47,080 nucleotides of DNA. Source: Pelotomaculum_B sp964543575. Its GTDB lineage: Bacteria; Bacillota; Desulfotomaculia; Desulfotomaculales; Pelotomaculaceae. The notes under the pieces are model-generated. The model was not told where the DNA came from, searched no databases, and saw nothing but the letters and a program-made list of their open reading frames with translations. The DNA is taken from NCBI GenBank assembly GCA_964543575.1, contig CAZIYV010000009.1:1-47080 (forward strand), read 5' to 3'. Within the stretch, counting starts at the first letter, position 1, and the number at the start of each line of letters is the position of its first letter. This document shows, in pieces, positions 1 to 8,308 of this stretch. The position numbers and the translations under genes were made by a program.

Positions 1-55
1 TTAAAGAAGCTGGGATACCGGAAAAAGATGTTTGAAGATTATACCCGCTCGAGAA

Positions 56-123
56 GACACAGGGGGACGGTTCTCCTGTGTCAAAAGGCTGCGTTTGACA
101 CAGGAGAACCGTCCCCCTGTGTC
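56..123. repeat. Family-1 repeat, head-to-head pair
   Basis: Two 27-bp copies (56-82 and 97-123) form a perfect inverted repeat with a 14-nt loop. Each copy is itself semi-palindromic: an outer arm GACACAGG pairs with CCTGTGTC around the asymmetric core GGGACGGTTCT. The same core recurs at 3849-3907, 9854-9878, 10007-10033, 10828-10884 and 42783-42809. The pair lies just beyond the terminator of the galE-type gene. Function unknown; a large RNA hairpin would form if transcribed. Confidence 0.85.
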
Positions 124-130
124 ACAGCGC

Positions 131-165
131 AAAAAAAAGCCGGGCGTCAGCAATAGACATCCGGC
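131..165 (-). terminator. Rho-independent terminator of the galE-galU unit
   Basis: On the minus strand a 10-bp stem (139-148 with 156-165, one mismatch) is followed by eight T residues (131-138). It lies 17 bp past the stop codon of the epimerase gene. Confidence 0.8.
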
Positions 166-181
166 CTTATCCTTTAACAGC

Positions 182-1099
182 TCAAGAATTTTTCTTATAA
201 AACTCCACGGTTTCCCTCAGCCCCTCTTCCAGGCTCCGGCGCGGGGCCCAGCCCAAAAATTCGCGGGCCTTTTCGTTGGCCAGGTAACTGTGGGTGATGT
301 CTCCCGGTCGTGATGGGCGGTACACCGGCTCAAGCCCGCTCCCGGTCGCTTTTTTAATAACCTCAAAAAGACGGTTGACTGAAAGCCCGCCGCCTGTGCT
401 CACATTAAGGGTCATTCCTTCGCCGCTGCGCAGTGCGGCCAAATTAGCCGCGGCCACATCCTTGACATAAATGAAGTCGCGGGTTTGCCCGCCATCCCCG
501 AATATGTATGGTTTTTCACCTTTTAAAAGCCTGTCCACAAAGATAGCCACCACGCCGCCTTCCCCGGTGGCGTCCTGGCGCGGGCCATAGACATTGGCGT
601 AGCGCAGGACGGTGTAACCTATGCTGTAAAGCTCCCGGTAAATCCTGAGGTAATGTTCCGGCGCGTATTTAGACAAACCGTAAGGTGACTGTGGCGCCAG
701 CGGATGTTTCTCGTCTACCGGCAGGTATACCGGGCAGCCGTATACCGCCGCGGAGGAGGCGTAAACAACTTTGCCCACGTTATAGCAGCGGCAGGCTTCC
801 AGGAGGTTGATCATCCCCAGAATATTGATGGCGGCGTCGGTCACCGGCTCTTTCAGAGAGCGCTGCACATCCACCTGAGCGGCAAGGTGGATTATGACGC
901 CCGGCTTTTCCCTGGCCACAACTTCCTTAAAATCCGGCCCTTGAACCGCAACTTTGTAGAAGTTCACCCCAAGATTTAAATTCTCGAATTTCCCTGTGGA
1001 GAGATCGTCCGCCACCGCAACCCGGCAGCCCGATTCAACCAGCGCGTCAACAATATGGGATCCGATAAAACCGGACCCCCCGGTAACCAGTACATTCAC
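182..1099 (-). CDS. galE: NAD-dependent epimerase/dehydratase, UDP-glucose 4-epimerase type
   Basis: 305-residue extended short-chain dehydrogenase. The N-terminus has the Rossmann dinucleotide motif GGSGFIGSH, and the catalytic YxxxK is seen in YGLSKYAPEHY near residue 145. The family interconverts UDP-hexoses (UDP-Glc/UDP-Gal or their N-acetyl forms) in the cytoplasm, supplying sugars for surface polysaccharide. The start is GTG with AAGGAG 10 nt upstream; that ribosome site lies inside the last codons of galU, so the two are probably translated from one mRNA. The intergenic gap is 4 bp. Substrate specificity (Glc, GlcNAc, or another nucleotide sugar) cannot be settled from sequence. Confidence 0.85.
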   Translation of the reverse strand: MNVLVTGGSGFIGSHIVDALVESGCRVAVADDLSTGKFENLNLGVNFYKVAVQGPDFKEVVAREKPGVIIHLAAQVDVQRSLKEPVTDAAINILGMINLLEACRCYNVGKVVYASSAAVYGCPVYLPVDEKHPLAPQSPYGLSKYAPEHYLRIYRELYSIGYTVLRYANVYGPRQDATGEGGVVAIFVDRLLKGEKPYIFGDGGQTRDFIYVKDVAAANLAALRSGEGMTLNVSTGGGLSVNRLFEVIKKATGSGLEPVYRPSRPGDITHSYLANEKAREFLGWAPRRSLEEGLRETVEFYKKNS

Positions 1100-1103
1100 T
1101 TGG

Positions 1104-1976
1104 CTAAAGCTCCTTGCTGATGGATTTCAAATATTCCCGGAACTCTTTGGACAGGTCCGGCCGGGCCAGGGCGAACTCTACCGTGGCCTGCAGGTAACCC
1201 AGTTTGTCGCCGACATCATAACGCTTACCTTCAAAAGCCAGACCGTACATGGGCTGCTCCCGGCACAAGATCCTGAGGGCGTCGGTAAGCTGGATTTCAC
1301 CCCCGGCCCCTGGCTTCGCTTCAGCCAGAATGGGGAAAACACGGGGGTCTATGATATAGCGGCCCATAATCGCCAGACGGGATGGCGCCTGCTCAAGAGC
1401 AGGTTTTTCCACCAAATCGCCAATCCGGTAGATGCCTTTACGTTCCTCTTTGGCGTCAAGTATCCCGTACTTACTGACATCCTTTTCAGGCACTTCCATG
1501 ACTGCGATAACAGACGACTGCACTTCCTGATATAAATCTATCATCTGTTTCAGACAGGGCGTCACGCCCCTGATAATATCGTCTCCCAGCAGAACAGCGA
1601 ACGGCTCATCCCCAATAAACCGCCTGGCGCAGTAAACGGCATGGCCGAGGCCCAGCGGTTCTTTTTGACGTACAAAACAGACGTAAGCCAGCTTGCTTAT
1701 TTCTTGAACCATTTCCAGCAGAGGGGTTTTCCCGGTTTCCTTAAGGCGCACCTCCAACTCAAGAGACCTGTCAAAATGGTCCTCCATAGCCTGTTTATTT
1801 CTGCCCGTGATAATCAGTATCTCATCTATGCCGGATTCTATTACTTCCTCGACAATGTACTGAATGGCAGGTTTGTCTACTATGGGGAGCATCTCCTTGG
1901 GTTGGGCTTTGGTTGCCGGCAGAAAACGCACACCAAGGCCGGCCGCTGGAATCACAGCTTTTTTTATTTTTTTCAC
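1104..1976 (-). CDS. galU: UTP-glucose-1-phosphate uridylyltransferase
   Basis: 290 residues, the usual GalU length. The N-terminus AVIPAAGLGVRFLPATKAQP is the nucleotidyltransferase signature for UTP binding; LGDDIIRG and VEKP segments also fit GalU. It makes UDP-glucose from UTP and glucose-1-phosphate in the cytoplasm, which the following epimerase can use. The start is GTG with a GGGGGG-type ribosome site about 10 nt upstream. A terminator separates it from tagO upstream, so it probably has its own promoter in the AT-rich 60 bp before the start. Confidence 0.93.
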   Translation of the reverse strand: MKKIKKAVIPAAGLGVRFLPATKAQPKEMLPIVDKPAIQYIVEEVIESGIDEILIITGRNKQAMEDHFDRSLELEVRLKETGKTPLLEMVQEISKLAYVCFVRQKEPLGLGHAVYCARRFIGDEPFAVLLGDDIIRGVTPCLKQMIDLYQEVQSSVIAVMEVPEKDVSKYGILDAKEERKGIYRIGDLVEKPALEQAPSRLAIMGRYIIDPRVFPILAEAKPGAGGEIQLTDALRILCREQPMYGLAFEGKRYDVGDKLGYLQATVEFALARPDLSKEFREYLKSISKEL

Positions 1977-2036
1977 AGTCTATTACCCCCCTTTTTTCGA
2001 TTTATTTAAACAAAAAACAACGATTTCCCCTTATGC

Positions 2037-2064
2037 TAAAAAACGGCCCTAAGCGCTAGGACCG
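2037..2064 (-). terminator. Terminator overlapping the tagO stop codon
   Basis: A stem formed by 2044-2051 and 2057-2064 (one G-T pair) is followed on the minus strand by TTTTTT. The 5' side of the hairpin includes the TAG stop codon of tagO (2056-2058). Confidence 0.75.
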
Positions 2065-3144
2065 CTGTTGTTTATTCGGCTGTGGCAAATAAGCAGCCTT
2101 GCTTTCTGTCCTGGTGACACCTATTTTATTGGCCAGGAGCAGGATGGCTGTAGAGAGTATAACCAGGAATATTGCAGCCTGCTTTTGTGAGATCAGGGTC
2201 AGGGCGATGGCGCTCAAGCCCAGTACCACGTTTACTCCGTAAATGGAGAGTACAGCCTGGCGGTGGCTTAAACCCAGTTTGAGCAAACGGTGGTGCAGGT
2301 GCTCCCTGTCGGCCTGAAAAATGGGCCTGTGCCCGTAATAACGCCTGACTATGGCAAAGGTGGTGTCAAGCAGGGGGATGCCCAGAATAACCACCGGGAT
2401 GATCACCGAAATGAAGGTGGCGCTTTTGGCCAGACCCATCACCGACAGAGCTGCCAGGCTGAATCCAAGATACATCGATCCTGAATCACCTAGAAAAATC
2501 TTGGCCGGGTAAAAATTATAGCGCAGAAAACCTATAATGGCCGAGGCCAGGATCATGGCCAGAATAATGGCGTCCCACTGACCCTGGGAGCTTATCGGCG
2601 CCCTGGAGGCCTCGATCCAGACCACCCCAGCCAGGGTTAGCGCGGATATAAAGGTGGTGCCTCCGGCCAGACCGTCTAAACCATCGATAAGATTGACGGC
2701 GTTGGTAACGGAAACTATCCATAAAACTGTAACAGGTATGCTCAATAATAATCCCAATGGAATTTGTTCGTCAGCAAACGGGTTAGTTAGAAACTGAACT
2801 TGCAAACCGAACGGGATGACAGCTAAGGCCGCAACCACCTGTCCGGCCAGCTTCACCCTGGGAGAGAGACCCCTGGTATCGTCAAGGAACCCGAGCAGGA
2901 TAATTAAAGAACCGCCCAACAGAAGTCCCGCTATCTGACGGGTAATGTCGCAGGTGAGCGTCACCGCTACAAGAAAACTCAAATAAATAGCCAGGCCGCC
3001 AAGTCTTGGCATAACCCGCTTATGTACTTTTCTCTGGTCGGGGCGGTCCAGGGCGCCGCATTTAAAGGCCCACTTTTTGACCAGGGGAGTAACCAGCAGG
3101 GATAACCCGAAGGCCAGCAGGATAGCCGTTACCGGTATCTGCAC
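2056..3144 (-). CDS. tagO: Undecaprenyl-phosphate GlcNAc-1-phosphate transferase (TagO/WecA family)
   Basis: Polytopic membrane protein of about 362 residues with the family signatures: PRLGGLAIY near residue 48, NAVNLIDGLDGLAGG near 152 (catalytic Asp pair) and FLGDSGSMYLGF near 219, plus the basic HRPIFQADREHLHHRLL loop. The family loads GlcNAc-1-P (or a related sugar) onto undecaprenyl phosphate, the first step of teichoic-acid-like or secondary cell-wall polymer synthesis. The reading frame opens with ATG at 3150, but GGAGG directly abuts that ATG; GTG at 3144 has a 7-nt spacing and is the likelier start. A downstream partner, a TagA-type enzyme, is at 15716-16456. Confidence 0.88.
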   Translation of the reverse strand: MQIPVTAILLAFGLSLLVTPLVKKWAFKCGALDRPDQRKVHKRVMPRLGGLAIYLSFLVAVTLTCDITRQIAGLLLGGSLIILLGFLDDTRGLSPRVKLAGQVVAALAVIPFGLQVQFLTNPFADEQIPLGLLLSIPVTVLWIVSVTNAVNLIDGLDGLAGGTTFISALTLAGVVWIEASRAPISSQGQWDAIILAMILASAIIGFLRYNFYPAKIFLGDSGSMYLGFSLAALSVMGLAKSATFISVIIPVVILGIPLLDTTFAIVRRYYGHRPIFQADREHLHHRLLKLGLSHRQAVLSIYGVNVVLGLSAIALTLISQKQAAIFLVILSTAILLLANKIGVTRTESKAAYLPQPNKQQRS

Positions 3145-3364
3145 AAACATCCCTCCAGCAGAGGTATTAAAAGCACGGACTATAGATTATTTTATCGCAA
3201 ATGGACAAGATGTGACAATGAGGAAAAGCCTCTTAATTGCAGCCAAAAAGTTAGTTTATAAGCAATTGCGGCTAGCTACCTTGTAAATGCTCCACATTCC
3301 GCCTGATTTCGGCAAAAACAGGCATTGTGAGAAGTATAGACTTTCTTCATTACCAGACCTTTTC

Positions 3365-3790
3365 TTATTTCTGTATAACAAACATCATTTCCGCCTCGGC
3401 AGCCATCTCCTCACCAACGTAAGCCGCCGCATAACTTTTACCGACAGTGCCGCGCAGCTTCAGAACCTCCACCTCTATCCGGAGTTGGTCGCCGGGGAAA
3501 ACCTGGCGCCGGAAGCGGGCCTTATCTATGCCGGCGAAAAGGGCTATTTTGCCGGCAAATTCCGGCAGCTTTAATGCAGTTACCGCTGCCACCTGGGCCA
3601 TCGCCTCAATAATCAATACCCCGGGCATGACCGGAAAGCCCGGAAAATGTCCCTGAAAGAAAGGCTCATTAACGCTTACGTTTTTAATACCTACGGCCTT
3701 TTTTCCCTCTTCCACGGATAAGATCCTGTCCACCAGCAGAAAAGGATAGCGGTGCGGCAATATCTCCTGTATTTGCTTAATATCCAGCAT
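3365..3790 (-). CDS. fabZ: (3R)-hydroxyacyl-ACP dehydratase
   Basis: 141-residue hot-dog-fold protein. LPHRYPFLLVDRI near the N-terminus, the catalytic His in FQGHFPGFPVMPGVL and the Glu in IEAMAQVAA are all present. It removes water from beta-hydroxyacyl-ACP in type II fatty acid synthesis. An in-frame ATG at 3808 lies before the AGGAGG ribosome site, so the start is placed at 3790, which has that site upstream and gives the family N-terminus MLDIKQIQ. It stands apart from other fab genes here, between tagO and a divergent DUF4330 gene. Confidence 0.92.
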   Translation of the reverse strand: MLDIKQIQEILPHRYPFLLVDRILSVEEGKKAVGIKNVSVNEPFFQGHFPGFPVMPGVLIIEAMAQVAAVTALKLPEFAGKIALFAGIDKARFRRQVFPGDQLRIEVEVLKLRGTVGKSYAAAYVGEEMAAEAEMMFVIQK

Positions 3791-3848
3791 ACATCCTCGC
3801 CTCCTCATAAATACTATTATATATCTAAATCCTTCCTTCCGATACCTA

Positions 3849-3907
3849 GCAAATGGGGACGGTTCTCAACTTGCCTCCAGGCAAACGGGGACGGTTCTTG
3901 CTTTGCC
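3849..3907. repeat. Family-1 repeat, two direct copies with different arms
   Basis: Two tandem copies (3849-3874, 3880-3907) share the core GGGGACGGTTCT with other copies in the window, but the outer arms read GCAA/TTGC and GGCAAA/TTTGCC instead of GACACA/TGTGTC. Complementarity of the arms is kept although their sequence differs. They lie in the divergent intergenic region between fabZ and the DUF4330 gene. Confidence 0.75.
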
Positions 3908-3967
3908 AGGTAATATATGGTAATTAACACTTCCTTCTTCAGATGAGACTTATACATCATCTTCAAG

Positions 3968-3996
3968 TTGATCTATAAGGAAATTTGTTTTATATT
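3968..3996 (+). promoter_or_regulatory. Sigma-A-type promoter of the DUF4330 gene
   Basis: TTGATC (3968-3973) and TATATT (3991-3996) are separated by exactly 17 bp. The predicted start of transcription is about 22 bp before the start codon, with GAAGGAG in between. Confidence 0.6.
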
Positions 3997-4025
3997 GTAA
4001 TGAGAATAAATGAAGGAGACTTTTC

Positions 4026-4508
4026 ATGAAACTAATTGACGACAAAGGGAAGCTTTTCGGCCTGATCAATACCATCGATCTGCTGGTGATATTAGCGGTG
4101 CTGCTGGTGGCGGGAGGCGCCTATTACAAATTAAAGATGCAAAGCGGCGGCCAGGGCGCGGCTAATACTGTAACGGTAACCGTTATCGCGCCGGGCATAC
4201 GCCCTGAAATGTTGACGAATGTCAAGGTGGGGGACAAGATGGTCTCCGGTTCCAGCTTTACCAATGTTGTGGTTAAAGAAGTAACTATCAAACCGGCTTA
4301 CATGATCTCTGTCGACAGCGCCGGCAAGCGGGTGGATTCCTATGACCCGTATCTTAAAGACCTGTTTGTGATCCTGGAAGGCAAAACCGTCATCTCGGGT
4401 GGCACTATCAACCTGGGCGGCCAGGAAATCAGGAGCAACAAGGAATATTTCGTTAAATCCAGGGATTACGAATTAAAAGGATTGGTTATGGACGTTAAAG
4501 TAGAATAA
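4026..4508 (+). CDS. DUF4330 family membrane-anchored protein
   Basis: 160 residues. The N-terminus MKLIDDKGKLFGLINTIDLL followed by one membrane segment (about residues 14-34) is characteristic of the DUF4330 family, whose function is unknown. The rest, a predicted extracytoplasmic beta-rich domain, contains VTVTVIAPGIRPEM and LFVILEGKTVISGG. It is a single-gene unit with its own promoter and terminator and a strong GAAGGAG ribosome site. Polysaccharide genes surround it, so an envelope role is plausible but not shown by the sequence. Confidence 0.8.
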   Translation: MKLIDDKGKLFGLINTIDLLVILAVLLVAGGAYYKLKMQSGGQGAANTVTVTVIAPGIRPEMLTNVKVGDKMVSGSSFTNVVVKEVTIKPAYMISVDSAGKRVDSYDPYLKDLFVILEGKTVISGGTINLGGQEIRSNKEYFVKSRDYELKGLVMDVKVE

Positions 4509-4529
4509 CCGATTGGTCACTTCTGCAAG

Positions 4530-4552
4530 CAGGCCTGTTGGCCTGTTTTTTT
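4530..4552 (+). terminator. Terminator of the DUF4330 gene
   Basis: CAGGCC (4530-4535) pairs with GGCCTG (4540-4545) around a TGTT loop, followed by seven T residues. It sits 22 bp after the stop codon and in front of the convergent acyltransferase gene. Confidence 0.85.
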
Positions 4553-4558
4553 ATTGCC

Positions 4559-5734
4559 CTAACCCCTTTTGATCTTTTTATTGTAAGGACCTATAAGCAG
4601 TTTCCCATAGGGCATCTTGCTGATTAACACCACCAGCCCCAGGGAAACCAGCGCACACAAGATCAAAGCCAGGGCGCTCTGCAACAGGAAATGCCCCGGC
4701 GGCATGAGCCTGTCTACCACTTTTACCGCATAAACCAGTATAAGCGCGTGAGCCAGGTAGATCCCGTAAGAAAATTTTCCGAACATATCGAGCAGCTTGA
4801 AAACCAGCGAGCTGTTTTTAACTATAAGCAGGGAAAGGCCGTAGATCAGAAGAAGCTCCGATACTGTGTAAAAAAACATCGACGGCTTTAAGGATGTCGA
4901 ATAATTTAAATTTATCACACCGCCGACAGACCCTTTCATAAGCTCATACCCGACCCAGGTAAATAAGCCGGTGAATAAAAAGCCGTTCCAGCTTACTGAA
5001 CGGACAACGAACTCGCGCCACTTTATTATGGCCACCCCGGCCATGCCGCCTAAAAAAAAATAAGCTAAATAAAAGATGAAATTGCGGTCCCGGTATTCCA
5101 CAAAAAACAATTGCAATGCTTTTATATCAAAGTGAAAATTTACGGCAGGCATATAATATGATGAGAACCACATCAGCGCAGCATATAAAACCGCACCAAG
5201 CCCGACCGTCAGGGTAAATCCCGCAGCGCTGGAAACGCGGCCGGCCAGCCATTTAAATAAGGCCAGCAACACCGGGTAAACCAAATAAAACTGAAAAATC
5301 AGCACCACAAACCAGAGATGGTAGGCCTCTGTCCCCAGCACCATGTTTTTGCCGAATTCCTTTAACCAGAGCAGGTTAACTGACGGAACCCCGTAAAAAT
5401 AGACCTCGTAAATACCTGTCCATAAAAAGTATGGCAGCAAAATGTCAAAAAACCTTTTCCGTATAAACTTCCGGTAGTCAAGCCTGTCGAAATAATTATA
5501 AAACAGCGCCACACCTGTCGCAAAAACAAAGGCCGGGACCGCAAATTTGGTGAAGTTGAAGAGCATCCCGATCATAGCAGCGTCAGGGAACGCTATGTTT
5601 TCCCTGCGAATGTAAACACCCAGGGCGTGTTGAAAAATTACGCCCAAAAGAGCCAAACCCCTTAATACATACAGTTCCGCTATTACTTCCCTGGGCGCAA
5701 CTGTTTTTGGACCTGTCAACATAGTCACCTGCAT
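4559..5734 (-). CDS. Acyltransferase family 3 membrane protein (OafA/YrhL-like O-acyltransferase)
   Basis: 391 residues, about ten predicted membrane helices. The N-terminus ELYVLRGLALLGVIFQHALG contains the R-G-A/L...H arrangement typical of acyltransferase-3, where the His and Arg are needed for acyl transfer. The C-terminal KFSYGIYLAHALIL segment also matches the family. It likely transfers an acyl group (often acetyl) to a surface polysaccharide at the membrane. The start is ATG at 5734 with AGGGGAT upstream; a second ATG at 5722 is possible. The stop is very close to the end of the convergent DUF4330 gene. Substrate unknown. Confidence 0.82.
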   Translation of the reverse strand: MQVTMLTGPKTVAPREVIAELYVLRGLALLGVIFQHALGVYIRRENIAFPDAAMIGMLFNFTKFAVPAFVFATGVALFYNYFDRLDYRKFIRKRFFDILLPYFLWTGIYEVYFYGVPSVNLLWLKEFGKNMVLGTEAYHLWFVVLIFQFYLVYPVLLALFKWLAGRVSSAAGFTLTVGLGAVLYAALMWFSSYYMPAVNFHFDIKALQLFFVEYRDRNFIFYLAYFFLGGMAGVAIIKWREFVVRSVSWNGFLFTGLFTWVGYELMKGSVGGVINLNYSTSLKPSMFFYTVSELLLIYGLSLLIVKNSSLVFKLLDMFGKFSYGIYLAHALILVYAVKVVDRLMPPGHFLLQSALALILCALVSLGLVVLISKMPYGKLLIGPYNKKIKRG

Positions 5735-5800
5735 TTTATCCCCTGTAATTACCCTGAAAACGTTCTGCGCTGAAAATATCGTTCCGTAATGCCTAAAATA

Positions 5801-5820
5801 TGTAGGTGCGAATTCCGCAA
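5801..5820. repeat. Degenerate family-2 (GTAG-hairpin) element
   Basis: TGTAGGTGCGAATTCCGCA: a TGTAGG foot followed by a short imperfect palindrome, similar to the complete copies at 15629, 22168, 23085 and 23152. It lies between the glycosyltransferase and acyltransferase genes. Confidence 0.5.
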
Positions 5821-5835
5821 CAGCGGCATGTTTGT

Positions 5836-6999
5836 CTAATTTCCAGTAAACCTTTTCCCCGTTCTAAGCCGGCTGATTATATCCACAGCGGCGGCAGCCC
5901 TGGCTTCCCAGGAGTTCAACCCGGCCACCCGCAGCCGCTCCACGGCCTTTCCGGGCGAGTCCGCGGCCAGTTCCTCCTCTATCTTCTTTACGAATTGGTC
6001 CGGCTCTCCGGCAATTGACACCAGCGGCTGGAAAGAGCGCACTTCGGGGAGATCCGAGGAAACTACCGGTTTACCGGCGGCCAGGTACTCGTAAAGCTTT
6101 ACCGGGTTTACACCCCGGGTGAGCTCGTTGATTTTGAAAGGAATCACAGCAACGTTAAAACAATTCAGATAGGCTGGCAGCTCACTGTAAGCCTTATGGC
6201 CGAGCAGCCGGACATTGGGCAGGTCTTTCAAGTAGGCGGCATCTGTATCCACAGGGCCGATCAAAACCACCGACCAGTCCGGGTGGGCCAGGGCGGCTGC
6301 CTGCAGCATCTCCTGGTCAAGCCAGTCGCTGACCGCTCCAATGTAACCAACCAGCGGCCTCGGCAGGTCTTTTAGTTCTAATGGAACTGTTATACCAGAC
6401 TGCCGGGCGCAGCTGAAATGCTCCACATCCGCTCCGTTAGGAATTATCGCCAGGCGCGGCGCAATATCTTTCTTGCGCCTGTAAAGCTCACTGGCGCTGG
6501 CCAGGGATGCGGCGGCACGGTCAAACAGCTCCGCTTCCATCCGGGCTACTGTTTTTTTGTTGATCAGTCCGGGAAAGGCGGTATGCTCATCGGCGCAGTC
6601 ATAAACAAGGACTGCTTTTGCGGGAAGGATCAGGTCGACCGTGTTGGGCAGGTAGGTCCAAATGATGGTTGGGTTGAATTCCAGCTCGCGGCAGGCTCTT
6701 TTTAAGCCTCTGGAGATGATGCGCTGGTTGATGCGGTTAACCGCTCTGTACATGTTGCCAAAAGGCAGTATGACAGGCGGGTTATAAATATTAATATTTT
6801 TACCTGCCGGACGCAGGCAGTCCCTGGCCTGTTCCCGCAGGGCCGGGTTTTTAAAGGGGGAAAGGTAGGTAATAGGCGGGTTGACATAAATTATCCGGTT
6901 ACCCTGCCTGGCAAAGATTGACATGAATTGCTGGGCGCGCGCCCACATTCCTTCCCAGTTGGCAGCGGCCAGGCAGAGGATGTTTTCTCCTTTGAACAC
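5836..6999 (-). CDS. Glycosyltransferase, TuaH-like
   Basis: 387 residues with a GT-B type layout. The N-terminal half has NWEGMWARAQQFMSIFARQG and YVNPPITYLSP, resembling teichuronic-acid TuaH-like transferases. The C-terminal half has VGYIGAVSDWLD (start of the donor domain), VRLLGHKAYSELPAYL and the donor-binding stretch VNPVKLYEYLAAGKPVVSSD. It should add a sugar to a lipid-linked or surface polymer on the cytoplasmic face. The start is GTG at 6999 with only a weak ribosome site. It begins 2 bp after the stop of the upstream broken glycosyltransferase, so the two were probably co-translated. Acceptor and donor unknown. Confidence 0.8.
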   Translation of the reverse strand: MFKGENILCLAAANWEGMWARAQQFMSIFARQGNRIIYVNPPITYLSPFKNPALREQARDCLRPAGKNINIYNPPVILPFGNMYRAVNRINQRIISRGLKRACRELEFNPTIIWTYLPNTVDLILPAKAVLVYDCADEHTAFPGLINKKTVARMEAELFDRAAASLASASELYRRKKDIAPRLAIIPNGADVEHFSCARQSGITVPLELKDLPRPLVGYIGAVSDWLDQEMLQAAALAHPDWSVVLIGPVDTDAAYLKDLPNVRLLGHKAYSELPAYLNCFNVAVIPFKINELTRGVNPVKLYEYLAAGKPVVSSDLPEVRSFQPLVSIAGEPDQFVKKIEEELAADSPGKAVERLRVAGLNSWEARAAAAVDIISRLRTGKRFTGN

Positions 7000-7001
7000 C
7001 T

Positions 7002-8126
7002 TTATTGCCCCGCCACCCTTCTATACAACTCCTCGGTACGGCGGGCCATAACCGTGGAAGTAAATTTTTCCCGTACGATCTGTCCACCCTTTTCAGCCAT
7101 ACTGGAGGCTTCCCCAGGGTGATCCAGCATCCATAAAATATTCCTGGCCAGCGCCACCGGATTGGCCGGTGGTACCAGCAGCCCGGTTTCACCGTGCAAA
7201 ACCACTTCGGGCAGGCCGCCGACTTCGGTAGCCACTACCGGTACGCCAAGCGCCATGGCCTAAATGGCAGTTAAGCCGAACCCCTCCCACAAGGAGGAAA
7301 TAACCAGCAGGTCCAGGTCAGCCATCAGTGAGTATACGTCATCCATAAAACCTGTAAAAACCACCTGTTCTTTTATACCAAAGCTCTCGGCCATTTTCTC
7401 TAAAACAGAGCGGTGAGGGCCGGCGCCTACTACCAAAAACCGGACCTCCGGGCGCTGTTCAAGTATATTGCGGGCAGCCTCCAGAAAATAGCTGTGCCCC
7501 TTGACCGAGTGAAGACGCGCCACTATGCCGACCAGGGGTGTGTCCGGGAGAAACCCCATTTTTCTACGGGCAGCTCCGGGTTCTGATGACGGCCTGATTT
7601 CTTCCAGGGAAACACCGTTGTATATTACGGTAACCTCTTTGGCGGGGATCCCGCCGCAAACAAGCCGGTCCCTCAGCCCCTGTGAAACAGCTATAAAATG
7701 GTCGGTCAAACCCCTGGTCGACCGCTCCGCCCAACTATTGGCGAGACGGCTTACCACTCCGGGGTAGTCCTTCTCCAAAAGGCTGTGCACCGTGGTAATA
7801 ACTTTCCTTTTTCCAGCCTGGCGGGCAGCCAGACGACCCAGCAGGTTAGCCCTGACTCCGTGCGTGTGGACCAGATCAAAGTTGCCTTCCATGATCACCC
7901 GCGCCAGTTTTCCCACCACTTTAAAGTCAGCTTTGTGACTCATGGGAATGGACAGGGCGCTGATTCCCGCATCGGAAGCTATATCCGCAAAGGGGGTGCT
8001 GAACAGGCAGCATACGGTGTAATCGACCCGAAGGGAGTCAGCCGCACCAGCCAGGTTTAAGATATGTTTTTCCGCTCCGCCGAATTCCCCGCCGCCTATG
8101 ATGTGAATAACCTTTAAATGTCTCAA
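7002..8126 (-). pseudogene. GT4-family glycosyltransferase interrupted by an in-frame TAG
   Basis: One reading frame encodes a whole GT-B glycosyltransferase of about 373 residues except for TAG at 7260-7262. The N-terminal part has HIIGGGEFGGAEKHILNL, VHTHGVRANLLGRLAA and the donor-domain signatures GIVARLHSVKGH and VVFTGFMDDVYSL. The frame stops in LWEGFGLTAI and resumes at once with AMALGVPVVATEVGGLPEVV. The TAG is where GT4 enzymes have the second glutamate of EX7E, so GAG to TAG is the simplest explanation. The start is probably TTG at 8126 (AGGGGG 8 nt upstream); TTG at 8132 is too close to it. Alternatives are a sequencing error or two separate polypeptides. The 3' part has an internal ATG at 7256. 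Confidence 0.75.
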
Positions 8127-8247
8127 GTACAAGCCCCCTTGGCTGTGCTTTTCTCATTTTATCAATTTACTATCTATTCCACAAGAGAATCTCACATCCC
8201 GGCAGCCAGGGAGGCGGGACAAGACGTGCGGCATGGCAAACGAATCA

Positions 8248-8276
8248 TGGATTTCCGTACTGCTTTGCTTTATAAT
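8248..8276 (+). promoter_or_regulatory. Probable promoter of the O-antigen-ligase-like gene
   Basis: A perfect TATAAT (8271-8276) lies 32 bp before the start codon. The -35 at 17-bp spacing is poor (TGGATT, 8248-8253). Confidence 0.45.
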
Positions 8277-8308
8277 ATATACATGACTTTTAAAGGAGGA
8301 ATAACCGG

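Noticed and set aside
1..55. Possible 3' end of a plus-strand gene at the left edge
   Set aside because: Two frames are open for 11-17 codons, too short to tell coding from chance; one runs straight into the repeat.
56..123. CRISPR array made of family-1 copies
   Set aside because: Copies are mostly head-to-head or single, with no regular spacers and no cas genes.
7260..7262. TAG as pyrrolysine or another recoded residue
   Set aside because: It replaces a glutamate that is conserved in the catalytic EX7E motif; no methylamine methyltransferase context and no pyl genes are in the window. A nonsense mutation or error is simpler.
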